From Desulfobacterales bacterium (lineage in GTDB: Bacteria; Desulfobacterota; Desulfobacteria; Desulfobacterales; JASFBJ01): a stretch of 20,651 nt of DNA. The stretch spans positions 1-20,651 of the forward strand of contig JASFBJ010000021.1 of assembly GCA_030149585.1 (NCBI GenBank). Reading direction: 5' to 3'. The notes below the pieces were generated by a model. That model did no database searches, was not told where the DNA came from, and saw only the letters and a list, made by a program, of their open reading frames with translations. Positions 7,197-14,426 of the stretch are shown here, piece by piece (the stretch's first letter is position 1; each line of letters starts with the position of its first letter). The position numbers and the translations under genes were made by a program.

Positions 7197-8606
7197 TTAT
7201 TGTTTTTGTAAAGGAATATTCCACTTTTTCATATATTTCCATACTGAAGTTCGGCTTTTTTGAATTCGTCTACCTACCTCCGCCTTATTCCAGTTGCACT
7301 CTTCCAACAACTCCAAAAGGGAATTTTTTGTCAACTTAACAGAAGTACTGGTTTTATAAGCATCCATATATACACGCTCAGAAACTACTGGAACCTTCTC
7401 GATCAGACTGTTTTTTTCCCTGATCTCCACCGGCAGATCTTTGAGTTCAATCTGATCTGAATTGCAGATAACAAAAGCATGTTCAACAGCATTTTCAAGT
7501 TCCCTGATATTTCCAGGCCATGTATGTTCCATCAGTCGTTTAATTGCTTCTGTCTCGACGTTTTTTATTAATTTATTCTCCCTCTTATTCCCTTTTTTAA
7601 TAAAATGAGTGACAAGCAGAGGGATATCTTCCCGTCGTTTTCTCAAAGGAGGAACATATATAGGAAACACCTTTAATCGATAAAAAAGGTCTTCTCTAAA
7701 TTTTCCCTGTTGAGTGAGCTCATAAAGATTTTTATTGGTTGCAGCAATAATTCTTATATCAATCTTTCTTTTTTTTGATTCTCCCACTCTTTCGATTTCT
7801 CTTTCCTGCAAAACCCTGAGCAGTTTTACCTGCATATATGGCGTCAGTTCCCCAATTTCATCAAGAAAAACGGTTCCGCCGTCAGCTTCCTCAAATCTGC
7901 CTTTGCGATCTCTATGAGCCCCTGTAAAGGCGCCTTTTATATGGCCAAAAAGCTCACTTTCAAGCAAGGTTTCAGAAAGTGCTGAACAATTAACAGTAAT
8001 CAAAGGAGTTGAGTCACCGGCGCTGCTATAATGAATAGCCCCTGCAACAAGTTCTTTTCCAGTCCCGCTTTCTCCCTGGATCAGCACAGAGACCTGACTG
8101 TTTGCAGCAGCACGGATGGCATCAAACACATTCTGCATCACAGCGCTTTTTCCAATAATATTTCTAAACCAGTATACTTTTTTTAGTTTTCTCTGGGCCT
8201 CTTCCGCAGTTTTTTTGATTTTGCTTAGTTCTGTTAGATCTGTAACTGTTTCAACGATTCCAAGAATACGGTCATTATCATCAAGTGCAAGCCTTGCATT
8301 TTTTATAACAGGAATATCATACCCGTCCTTGTGCCTGATAAAACACTCTTTTACCTCTGTTTTTCCATGTTTGATCACACCGCATTTATTGATATCAGCA
8401 GGACATTTTTTTCCAAAGCACTGGCTGCATTCAATCAGCTTGCAGGTATTGCCAACAGCTTCCCGGGCATAATAGCCTGTGATTTTTTCCATTGATTTGT
8501 TCCAGGATGTAATAATGCCCTGGTCATCCAGAGTGAAAAGACCCTCTGCCATTATATCAAGAATCTGGTTCAAAAAATTAGCATTCCATAATTGTTGGGT
8601 TTCCAT
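7197..8606 (-). CDS. PAS-AAA-Fis sigma-54 activator with a Cys-rich PAS domain (469 aa)
   Basis: Bacterial enhancer-binding protein. An N-terminal PAS domain (about residues 8-125) carries six cysteines, C55, C60, C63, C68, C75 and C88, clustered in its second half. The AAA+ domain (about 147-380) has Walker A GESGTGKE (178-185), the sigma-54-contact loop GAFTGA (225-230), Walker B VFLDE (246-250) and the later WPGNIRELEN block. A Fis-type helix-turn-helix lies at about 428-463 (NWNKAEVGRRIQKSRTSVWKYMKKW). The cysteines suggest a metal, Fe-S or thiol redox sensor, but the ligand is not known. It is divergent from thioredoxin and a disulfide reductase, its likely targets. Its own promoter contains a palindrome that also occurs upstream of the target genes. 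Confidence 0.93.
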   Translation of the reverse strand: METQQLWNANFLNQILDIMAEGLFTLDDQGIITSWNKSMEKITGYYAREAVGNTCKLIECSQCFGKKCPADINKCGVIKHGKTEVKECFIRHKDGYDIPVIKNARLALDDNDRILGIVETVTDLTELSKIKKTAEEAQRKLKKVYWFRNIIGKSAVMQNVFDAIRAAANSQVSVLIQGESGTGKELVAGAIHYSSAGDSTPLITVNCSALSETLLESELFGHIKGAFTGAHRDRKGRFEEADGGTVFLDEIGELTPYMQVKLLRVLQEREIERVGESKKRKIDIRIIAATNKNLYELTQQGKFREDLFYRLKVFPIYVPPLRKRREDIPLLVTHFIKKGNKRENKLIKNVETEAIKRLMEHTWPGNIRELENAVEHAFVICNSDQIELKDLPVEIREKNSLIEKVPVVSERVYMDAYKTSTSVKLTKNSLLELLEECNWNKAEVGRRIQKSRTSVWKYMKKWNIPLQKQ

Positions 8607-8647
8607 ATCCTCACCTTTTCAGAAATAAATTTAATCCTATGGATATA

Positions 8648-8676
8648 GAAATAAGTAACGTTACTATCGATGTCAA
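8648..8676 (-). promoter_or_regulatory. Sigma-70 promoter of the sigma-54 regulator with embedded operator
   Basis: On the minus strand, a perfect TTGACA (8671-8676) is followed by exactly 17 bases and TATTTC (8648-8653), a weak -10 box. The palindrome AGTAACGTTACT (8654-8665) occupies 12 of the 17 spacer bases and abuts the -10. A protein bound there would block RNA polymerase, so autorepression is likely. Confidence 0.65.
8654..8665. promoter_or_regulatory. Operator copy 1, AGTAACGTTACT
   Basis: A perfect 12-bp palindrome identical to 8789-8800. It lies between the -35 and -10 boxes of the regulator gene. Its presence only in this divergent gap points to the local regulator as the binding protein. 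Confidence 0.7.
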
Positions 8677-8723
8677 TACTCAAATATTTATAAATTCAAT
8701 TAATTCACGTCAATATGTTTTGA

Positions 8724-8755
8724 TGCTCGTTCCCGCGCAGGAGCGTGGAACAAGA
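8724..8755. repeat. REP-like element, GCTCGTTCCC family, single degenerate copy
   Basis: GCTCGTTCCCGCGC is followed by GAGCGTGGAACAAG, with GTTCC (8729-8733) pairing with GGAAC (8747-8751). It matches the better-preserved pair at 12661-12731. It sits between the two operator copies and so may have spread them apart when it inserted. Confidence 0.6.
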
Positions 8756-8788
8756 CTAATGCATTATAAACCGCAACCATTTCTATAA

Positions 8789-8800
8789 AGTAACGTTACT
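8789..8800. promoter_or_regulatory. Operator copy 2 / upstream activator site, AGTAACGTTACT
   Basis: Second perfect copy of the palindrome. Its centre is about 140 bp before the transcription start predicted from the -24/-12-like element at 8908-8923. That is a usual distance for an enhancer bound by a sigma-54 activator. Confidence 0.7.
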
Positions 8801-8907
8801 TTTTTCAGATGAAAACCATCATAAAATTATAAAGCCGGGTATTTTATATTAGTATATTCTGTATTTTCAATATGTTATAGCATTCTCCGCATTAAGGAAA
8901 TAAAGCA

Positions 8908-8923
8908 TGGCATGTTTTTTGGT
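8908..8923 (+). promoter_or_regulatory. Candidate sigma-54 promoter of the thioredoxin gene
   Basis: TGGCATGTTTTTTGGT matches the -24/-12 consensus TGGCACG-N4-TTGCW, with correct GG-N10 spacing, except that the invariant C at -12 is G. A perfect sigma-70 -10 box, TATAAT (8935-8940), lies just downstream but has no good -35, so an ordinary, activator-dependent promoter is an alternative. Either gives a short leader before the ATG at 8975. Confidence 0.5.
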
Positions 8924-8974
8924 TATACTATGTTTATAATTACCATTATACCAAACTATTAATGGAGGTAAAAA

Positions 8975-9274
8975 ATGGACATAAATCAATTTCAGAAAAA
9001 TTTAGAAAATAATGTTACTCTTGTTGATTTTAACGCAACGTGGTGCGCTCCTTGTAAAGCACAGGAGCCCGTCATAAAATATTTGACGGAAAAATATCAG
9101 GATCGTGCTTTTATAATTGAAATGGATATTGATAAGCACAGGGATTTAGCGACAAAATATATGGTGCAAAGTATTCCTACATTAATTATTTTCAAGGATG
9201 GAAAGGAAATAAAAAGGTTTATCGGCCTTCAATCCGAAGCTATTATTTCAAAAAGTCTGGATAAAGTATTATAG
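8975..9274 (+). CDS. Thioredoxin-family protein (99 aa)
   Basis: Small cytoplasmic thiol-disulfide oxidoreductase. The active site is WCAPC (residues 23-27; Gly of the usual WCGPC is replaced by Ala), preceded by VDFNAT. The cis-proline segment SIPTLIIFKDGKEI follows. The size is that of a minimal thioredoxin with no signal peptide. The start is ATG at 8975, with GGAGG seven bases before it. It is the first gene of a two-gene unit with the flavoprotein 106 bp downstream, and is likely controlled by the divergent sigma-54 regulator. It probably delivers or accepts electrons for disulfide, polysulfide or CoA-disulfide chemistry together with its neighbour; this is inferred from context. Confidence 0.92.
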   Translation: MDINQFQKNLENNVTLVDFNATWCAPCKAQEPVIKYLTEKYQDRAFIIEMDIDKHRDLATKYMVQSIPTLIIFKDGKEIKRFIGLQSEAIISKSLDKVL

Positions 9275-9380
9275 ACGCTGAATCATTTAAAAAAATAATG
9301 TGGAAGTTCTTTTGTCCACGTTCCTAAGCTATAAAATCAGAAAATAAAAATATTAATGATAAAAAAAGGTAGAAAATAAA

Positions 9381-10733
9381 ATGACAAAATTTGAGTTATT
9401 GGTTATTGGTGGTGGCCCTGCCGCAATCACAATTGCAAAAAGCATTCAAGACAAAATGAAAGTTGGGATTATTCGACCGGAAGAGCATTCAATGATTTAT
9501 TGTGCGATGCCTTATGCAATTGAAAATTTGTTGCCGTTAGAAAAAACACTAAAAAAAGATTCCATAATTACCAATGAACATGCCGAATTAATAAAGGATA
9601 AAGTGATTAGCGTTGATTTTAAAGGCAAAACTGTAGGAACAGAAATGAACGGTGAAATTGGTTATAAAAAACTCATTATTGCGACAGGAGCTAATCCAAT
9701 ATTGCCTCCAATTCAAGGACACAATCTAAATAACGTAATGACATTCAAAACCGAAAAAGATCTAAAAAAGATAATAGAAATGATTGAAAATGGTTTAGAA
9801 AAAGCTGTTGTTATTGGTGCGGGGGCTATTGGAATTGAACTGGCTCAGGCATTTAATGAAAGAAAAGTTGAAACACATCTCGTTGATATGGCTGATTATA
9901 TTCTTCCCAATCTTGTTGATTATGAAATGATTGAAATGGTACAAGAGTCTATTATCAGCTCAGGTATAAATTTGCATCTGAAAAATAAAGTTGAAGCATT
10001 AAAAGGAACTGAGACTGTTGAAGAAGTTGTGCTTGGGAATAAACAAAGAATTCAATTTGGGCCTTTGGACAAGGGCAGCAATTCTAAATTGCCAGGGCTT
10101 GTAGTGTTTGCCATTGGAATGAAGCCAAATGTTGAACTATTTAAAAATACCAGCTTAAAAATAGAAAGAGACGGTATTGTCATCAATAACAAAATGGAAA
10201 CAAACGTTGAGGACGTTTATGCTATTGGTGATTGTTGCCAATTTATTAGTGGAATTACAGGAGAAGTTTTTCCCGGCAAACTTGCAACTAATGCAGTGCC
10301 AATGGGAAGAGTTTTGGCTCATAATCTTTTAGGAGGAGATAGAGTATATCCTGGATTTTTCAATGGAGCTGCAACAAAAATAAACGAATATTTTATTGGA
10401 GGCACTGGGTTTACTGAAAATACAGCAAAGAAATTCTTTGATATTGAAGTCGGATACGCTGAATTAACAACTATTTTTCCGGTTATGCCGGGTGCAAAAA
10501 AAATTAGGATAAAACTGATTGCTGATAAGAAAACACATAAAATAGTTGGAGGTCAAATTATCAGTGGTGAGCCGGCTACGGACAAAATTGATAAAATAAC
10601 AATGGCTATTCAATATGGAATTACTCTTGAACAATTGGAGGATTTTTCGTATTCAGCGCAGCCATATCAGTCTTTTTTTCCTGCAAATAACTTAATCGTA
10701 AAAGCTGCACGAGAAATATTAAAAATAATATAG
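9381..10733 (+). CDS. FAD/NAD(P) single-cysteine disulfide reductase (CoA-disulfide/persulfide reductase-Nox family, 450 aa)
   Basis: Pyridine nucleotide-disulfide oxidoreductase. The FAD-binding motif is GGGPAA (10-15), with ATGANP near 101 and the second FAD motif VYAIGDCC (279-286). The NAD(P) motif is GAGAIGIE (146-153). A single redox cysteine, Cys41 in MIYCAMPYAIE, occupies the place of the catalytic Cys in CoA-disulfide reductase, NADH oxidase (Nox) and NADH-dependent persulfide reductase, not the CxxxxC of glutathione reductase. The C-terminal dimer domain ends in SYSAQPYQSFFPANN. There is no rhodanese domain. Likely substrates are CoA-disulfide, polysulfide/persulfide or O2; sequence does not decide. 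The gene looks more AT-rich than its neighbours. Its RBS, AGGT, lies 5' of the ATG at 9381. Confidence 0.88.
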   Translation: MTKFELLVIGGGPAAITIAKSIQDKMKVGIIRPEEHSMIYCAMPYAIENLLPLEKTLKKDSIITNEHAELIKDKVISVDFKGKTVGTEMNGEIGYKKLIIATGANPILPPIQGHNLNNVMTFKTEKDLKKIIEMIENGLEKAVVIGAGAIGIELAQAFNERKVETHLVDMADYILPNLVDYEMIEMVQESIISSGINLHLKNKVEALKGTETVEEVVLGNKQRIQFGPLDKGSNSKLPGLVVFAIGMKPNVELFKNTSLKIERDGIVINNKMETNVEDVYAIGDCCQFISGITGEVFPGKLATNAVPMGRVLAHNLLGGDRVYPGFFNGAATKINEYFIGGTGFTENTAKKFFDIEVGYAELTTIFPVMPGAKKIRIKLIADKKTHKIVGGQIISGEPATDKIDKITMAIQYGITLEQLEDFSYSAQPYQSFFPANNLIVKAAREILKII

Positions 10734-10750
10734 CAGTAAAGATATAATAG

Positions 10751-10783
10751 GGTGGATTAAGGAGCGTAAGCAACGAATCCACC
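10751..10783. repeat. REP-like hairpin, GGTGGATT family
   Basis: GGTGGATT (10751-10758) pairs with AATCCACC (10776-10783) around a 17-base loop containing GGAGCGTAAGC. It lies between the converging flavoprotein and acyl-CoA ligase genes. There is no U-run, so it is more likely a dispersed repeat than a terminator. Confidence 0.6.
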
Positions 10784-10848
10784 AAAACTTTCATATTTTG
10801 TTGTGCCCAATAGGACATGGGGGGTCATACAAAAATATGGTAAAAAAC

Positions 10849-12423
10849 TTAGATTGAAAAACTTTCAGTCCGGCCGCCATATTGTTTTCTAAGTTTTGGT
10901 TTTTCAATTTTTCCGGTTGGATTGCGGGGAATATCGCCGAAAATTATTTTGCGAGGACGTTTATAGCGGGAAAGATCTTCGCAAAAAGAAATAACTTGCT
11001 GTTTGTCAAGATTTTGGCCTGATTTGATTTTTATAATTGCTGTGGCAATTTCACCCAGACGCAAACTGGGCAGTCCGATCACAGCTACATCCTGAATTTT
11101 TGGATGGCCCTGTAAAAAGTCTTCAATCTCCACTGGATAAATATTTTCTCCACCAGTGATGATCACATCTTTTTTACGATCCACCAGCCAGATAAAACCA
11201 TCTGAATCAAGACGAGCCACATCACCGGTCAAAAGCCAGCCGTCTTTTAGCGTTTCGTTAGTGGCAACTGGATTATTATAATAGGCCTTCATTACCCCAG
11301 GGCCTTTGATTATAAGTTCTCCTGGTTGACCCTGCTCTACCTGTTTTAAAGCATTATCCACGATTTTAAATTCCCAGTCAAATCCAGGAACCCCAATGGC
11401 CCCTACTTTATGTATATTTTCCATGCCCAGGTGAATGCATCCAGGGCCGGTTGATTCGGTTAGACCGTAATTGGTATCATATTGGTGGTTTGGAAAAATT
11501 TTGAGCCACTCCTTGATAAGGCTGGGTGGAACCGGCTGAGCTCCAATATGCATCAACCGCCACTGATCAAGATTATAATCGGTTAGCTTCATTTCACCAC
11601 TTTCAATGGCAAAAAGGATATCCAGCGCCCATGGTACCAGCAACCAGACTACTGTAATTTTTTCTTCCGAGATGGCTTCCATAATCCAGCGGGGCTCAAT
11701 CCCCTTTAAGATAACGGCTTTGGCTCCAACCATAAAATTGCCGAACCAGTGCATTTTGGCACCGGTATGGTACAGCGGCGGCAGACACAGGAAATTATCA
11801 TCATGGGTCTGATAATGATGACGATTTTCTACAAAGCAGGCAAATTCAAGATTTCGGTGGGTTAATAAGGTGGCTTTAGGTGTGCCGGTGGTACCGGAAG
11901 TAAAGTATAGCGCTGCATCATCAATAATGTTTATATCAATATCAGGATCAATCGGCTCATATGCGGCCTTTATTGATAGATAAGGCTCAGCATAGTCAGG
12001 CCGTCTTTTTTCAGGGCCTACAAAAATACAGGTATTCAGGGTTTCATCAAAATCATCTTTAACAGCATTGATTCTCTCAATAAATTCCTCACCAAAGATC
12101 AGAGCCCTTGGCTTAGCAGTCTGAATACAACGTTTTATTGTTTTTGCAACAAACCTGAAATTAAGAGGAACCGCCAGGGCGCCGGTGCGTAAAATACCAA
12201 AATAAATCGGCAACCATTCAATGCAGTTCATCATTAAATGGACAACCCTGTCTCCTTTTTTTATACCCCTGGCCAGCAAGGCTTGAGATACCTGATTAGC
12301 CTGATTATTAAATTCCTGCCAGGTGATTTCAACCCGTTTATTCAGTTCAGGCTCTCTTTCAACTAAAGCGATTTCAGATCCATACATCCGGGCATTTCTA
12401 TCAAGTATTTCCGTGATCAGCAT
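10849..12423 (-). CDS. Acyl-CoA synthetase / AMP-dependent acid-CoA ligase (524 aa)
   Basis: Class I adenylate-forming enzyme that activates a carboxylic acid to its CoA thioester with ATP. The P-loop-like motif is FTSGTTGTPK (174-183). It also has NYGLTESTG, the hinge region GWLLTGDVARLDSDG, then VDRKKDVIITGGENIYPVEIED and the catalytic lysine Lys505 in NPTGKIEKPKLRK. The length is normal and no membrane segment is seen. It is isolated on the minus strand, with its own promoter about 80 bp upstream. The substrate (fatty, aromatic or alicyclic acid) cannot be read from sequence. Together with the acyl-CoA dehydrogenase at 751 it indicates use of organic acids through CoA esters. Confidence 0.93.
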   Translation of the reverse strand: MLITEILDRNARMYGSEIALVEREPELNKRVEITWQEFNNQANQVSQALLARGIKKGDRVVHLMMNCIEWLPIYFGILRTGALAVPLNFRFVAKTIKRCIQTAKPRALIFGEEFIERINAVKDDFDETLNTCIFVGPEKRRPDYAEPYLSIKAAYEPIDPDIDINIIDDAALYFTSGTTGTPKATLLTHRNLEFACFVENRHHYQTHDDNFLCLPPLYHTGAKMHWFGNFMVGAKAVILKGIEPRWIMEAISEEKITVVWLLVPWALDILFAIESGEMKLTDYNLDQWRLMHIGAQPVPPSLIKEWLKIFPNHQYDTNYGLTESTGPGCIHLGMENIHKVGAIGVPGFDWEFKIVDNALKQVEQGQPGELIIKGPGVMKAYYNNPVATNETLKDGWLLTGDVARLDSDGFIWLVDRKKDVIITGGENIYPVEIEDFLQGHPKIQDVAVIGLPSLRLGEIATAIIKIKSGQNLDKQQVISFCEDLSRYKRPRKIIFGDIPRNPTGKIEKPKLRKQYGGRTESFSI

Positions 12424-12496
12424 TTCAATTCCCTATTAAATTTTTATGGCTTAAATTTAGAACCAAATGCAAAAAAAATAATTGCACCCAAAATTC

Positions 12497-12525
12497 ATAA
12501 TGTCGTTCACTGTGTTTGTTGTCAA
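12497..12525 (-). promoter_or_regulatory. Sigma-70 promoter of the acyl-CoA ligase
   Basis: On the minus strand, a perfect TTGACA (12520-12525) is followed by a 17-base spacer and CATTAT (12497-12502; four of six matches). Transcription would start near 12490, leaving a leader of about 65 bases before the ATG at 12423. Confidence 0.6.
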
Positions 12526-12660
12526 GCAAGTTGTCGCGTGAATTATCAATAAAAAATCACCTCTCTCCCTTTTGGTTTTTAAAGACAAGGGCAAATCAAG
12601 ATATGTTATCAAACTGCCCCTTGCAAATATATTATAAATTGAGGTATTATGTCGCGTCTT

Positions 12661-12731
12661 GCCTGGTTCCCATGCTCCAGCGTGGAAACCCTGTGTGGTA
12701 TGCATTCCCACGCTGGAGCGTGGGAACGAGC
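12661..12731. repeat. Inverted pair of REP-like elements, GCTCGTTCCCACGCTCC family
   Basis: The second unit has a perfect 10-bp stem TTCCCACGCT (12705-12714) and AGCGTGGGAA (12717-12726), within GCATTCCC...GGGAACGAGC (12702-12731). The first unit (12661-12690, GGTTCCCATGCTCCAGC...GTGGAAACC) is the same element in opposite orientation with a few changes. A third, degenerate copy is at 8724-8755. The gap 12424-12865 (442 bp) otherwise contains the ligase promoter and the inverted repeat at 12762-12793. Confidence 0.75.
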
Positions 12732-12761
12732 TTTATATTTCGCGGCGCCATTTTTTCCTAT

Positions 12762-12793
12762 AAGAAACTTGCGATTGATCGAAAGAGTTTCTT
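12762..12793. promoter_or_regulatory. Inverted repeat AAGAAACT-N16-AGTTTCTT upstream of a sigma-54 regulator
   Basis: The arms at 12762-12769 and 12786-12793 pair exactly. They lie about 75-100 bp before the regulator start at 12866. Each arm contains GAAAC/GTTTC, which is also the core of the TGTTTC repeats at 14841-14893, so this may be an autoregulatory site. A TTGGTA-17-TAAATT pair (12793-12821) is a weak promoter candidate that the right arm would touch. Confidence 0.4.
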
Positions 12794-12865
12794 GGTAGAA
12801 ATTATGATAATTATATAAATTTTAGTTGATATTTACTGGTTCAACAGGGTCTTAGGACAATTTAT

Positions 12866-14344
12866 GTGTTAACAAAATCTGAAATTCGGATAAACCGGAC
12901 AGGGAAAATGATCTTGAACACTTCTTATCAATTACCAATTAATGCACAAATTAAAGGCCTTTTTGACTTTCCTGTTGATTTACCGACTCTGGTTGATGAA
13001 ATCCCTCTTGGTATTATTATATTCGACATAAATCAAAGGATAGTGTTGGTAAATCGGGCATTTGAGGCCCTTAGTGGCTTTTGCGCCGCGCAGGCTCTGG
13101 GCATTCCCTGTTTTAATATCATGAGAAGCAGGCTGTGTGTGCATAAATGCCCGATTAAAGGGCTTGACCCAAATTCTGAACCGGTTTGCATTGAAAGTGA
13201 TCTGATTAACAAAGAACGTCAATTAATTCCGGTGCTCATTAACCTGTCTCCAATAAAAAATAATAGAGGAGAACTGACCGGTTTTATGGAAACCGTGGAA
13301 GATCTCCGGCCCTTAAGAGAAGCTAATGCAACGACGAGCCAGGCCTATGGATTCGGGCATCTTATTGGGAAAAGCAGGGCCATGTCAAAGATCTTCCAGA
13401 CCCTTCCTCTACTGGCTCAAAGTGATTCCGCCATCCTTATAACCGGAGAAACCGGAACAGGCAAAGATGTGCTGGCAGAGGCTATTCATCAGGCCTCCAA
13501 TCGCGCAAAAGGTCAATTTGTCAAGATTAACTGTGGCGCATTGCCTGAAACCCTGCTTGAATCCGAGCTTTTCGGCCACAGGAAAGGAGCTTTTACCGGT
13601 GCTGTGGAAAATAAACCAGGTCGATTTCGCCTGGCCCATAATGGGACCCTGTTTCTTACGGAAATCGGTGATCTTTCGCTGTCTCTTCAGGTCAAACTTC
13701 TTTCTTTTCTGGATGATAAGGTAGTTTATCCTTTGGGCAGCACAAAAGGATTTCAAGCCAATGTTCGGGTAATTGCCGCTACCCATCGTAATCTTGAACG
13801 CATGGTCAAAGAGGGCAGTTTTCGAAATGATCTGATGTTTCGACTGCATGTCGTGGGATTTCATCTGCCCCCATTAAGAGAGCGAGGCGATGATATCCGT
13901 CTTATTCTGGATCATTTTCTAAATATTTTTTCATCCAGGTTTGGAAAAGATATCAAGGGGTTATCAAAGAAAACGCTTCAGATTCTATTAGACTATTCTT
14001 ATCCTGGTAATATAAGGGAACTTAGAAATATTATTGAATACGCTGCAAATATTTGTCCTAAAGGCCAGATAAGACCGACACATCTGCCCGCCTATCTCAG
14101 TGAACCTGAATTGCATTATAATTTCGAGAGTTCCACGAAAGAAGAAAAACCCGTATGGGCTTCTTCACCCATTGAGACCCGCAAAGAAAAGACCACGCAA
14201 AAGACATGGTCAGCCCTGGAAAAAGATATGATAATTGAAGCTCTTCTTAAGGCTCGGGGTCGGCGTAACCGGGCAGCCGCTATTCTTGGTTGGGGGCGAA
14301 GCACTCTTTGGAGAAAAATCAAACAGCATGAAATAGATGTTTAA
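12866..14344 (+). CDS. PAS-AAA-Fis sigma-54 activator with altered Walker B (492 aa)
   Basis: Enhancer-binding protein with a PAS domain (about residues 38-150) carrying C73, C82, C91, C95 and C108. The AAA+ domain (about 163-400) has Walker A GETGTGKD (194-201) and the sigma-54 contact loop GAFTGA (241-246), and a Fis-type helix-turn-helix lies at about 451-489. In Walker B the usual LFLDEIGDL reads LFLTEIGDL: the Mg-coordinating Asp is Thr265, while Glu266 remains. The start is GTG at 12866, with AGGA eight bases upstream; an ATG at 12908 is a weaker alternative and the ATG at 12864 stops at once. It is the first gene of a plus-strand block with a NifX-like protein, pseudo-receiver and anion transporter, and is a candidate activator of the sigma-54 promoter at 14942. 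Confidence 0.92.
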   Translation: MLTKSEIRINRTGKMILNTSYQLPINAQIKGLFDFPVDLPTLVDEIPLGIIIFDINQRIVLVNRAFEALSGFCAAQALGIPCFNIMRSRLCVHKCPIKGLDPNSEPVCIESDLINKERQLIPVLINLSPIKNNRGELTGFMETVEDLRPLREANATTSQAYGFGHLIGKSRAMSKIFQTLPLLAQSDSAILITGETGTGKDVLAEAIHQASNRAKGQFVKINCGALPETLLESELFGHRKGAFTGAVENKPGRFRLAHNGTLFLTEIGDLSLSLQVKLLSFLDDKVVYPLGSTKGFQANVRVIAATHRNLERMVKEGSFRNDLMFRLHVVGFHLPPLRERGDDIRLILDHFLNIFSSRFGKDIKGLSKKTLQILLDYSYPGNIRELRNIIEYAANICPKGQIRPTHLPAYLSEPELHYNFESSTKEEKPVWASSPIETRKEKTTQKTWSALEKDMIIEALLKARGRRNRAAAILGWGRSTLWRKIKQHEIDV

Positions 14345-14426
14345 AATAATGAAACTAATTAAAAATATACAAAAAATTAATATTTGATTTTTTATAGCAG
14401 ATAGCGAGATTTAAATACCGGAAAAA

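Noticed and set aside
9300..9319. GTGGA/TCCAC hairpin between thioredoxin and flavoprotein genes as a terminator
   Set aside because: Only a 5-bp stem and no U-run; the two genes can still be one transcript.
12457..12818. Open frames of 84 and 100 aa around the REP-like pair
   Set aside because: They cross the inverted repeats and the ligase promoter, lack ribosome sites and show no protein-family features.
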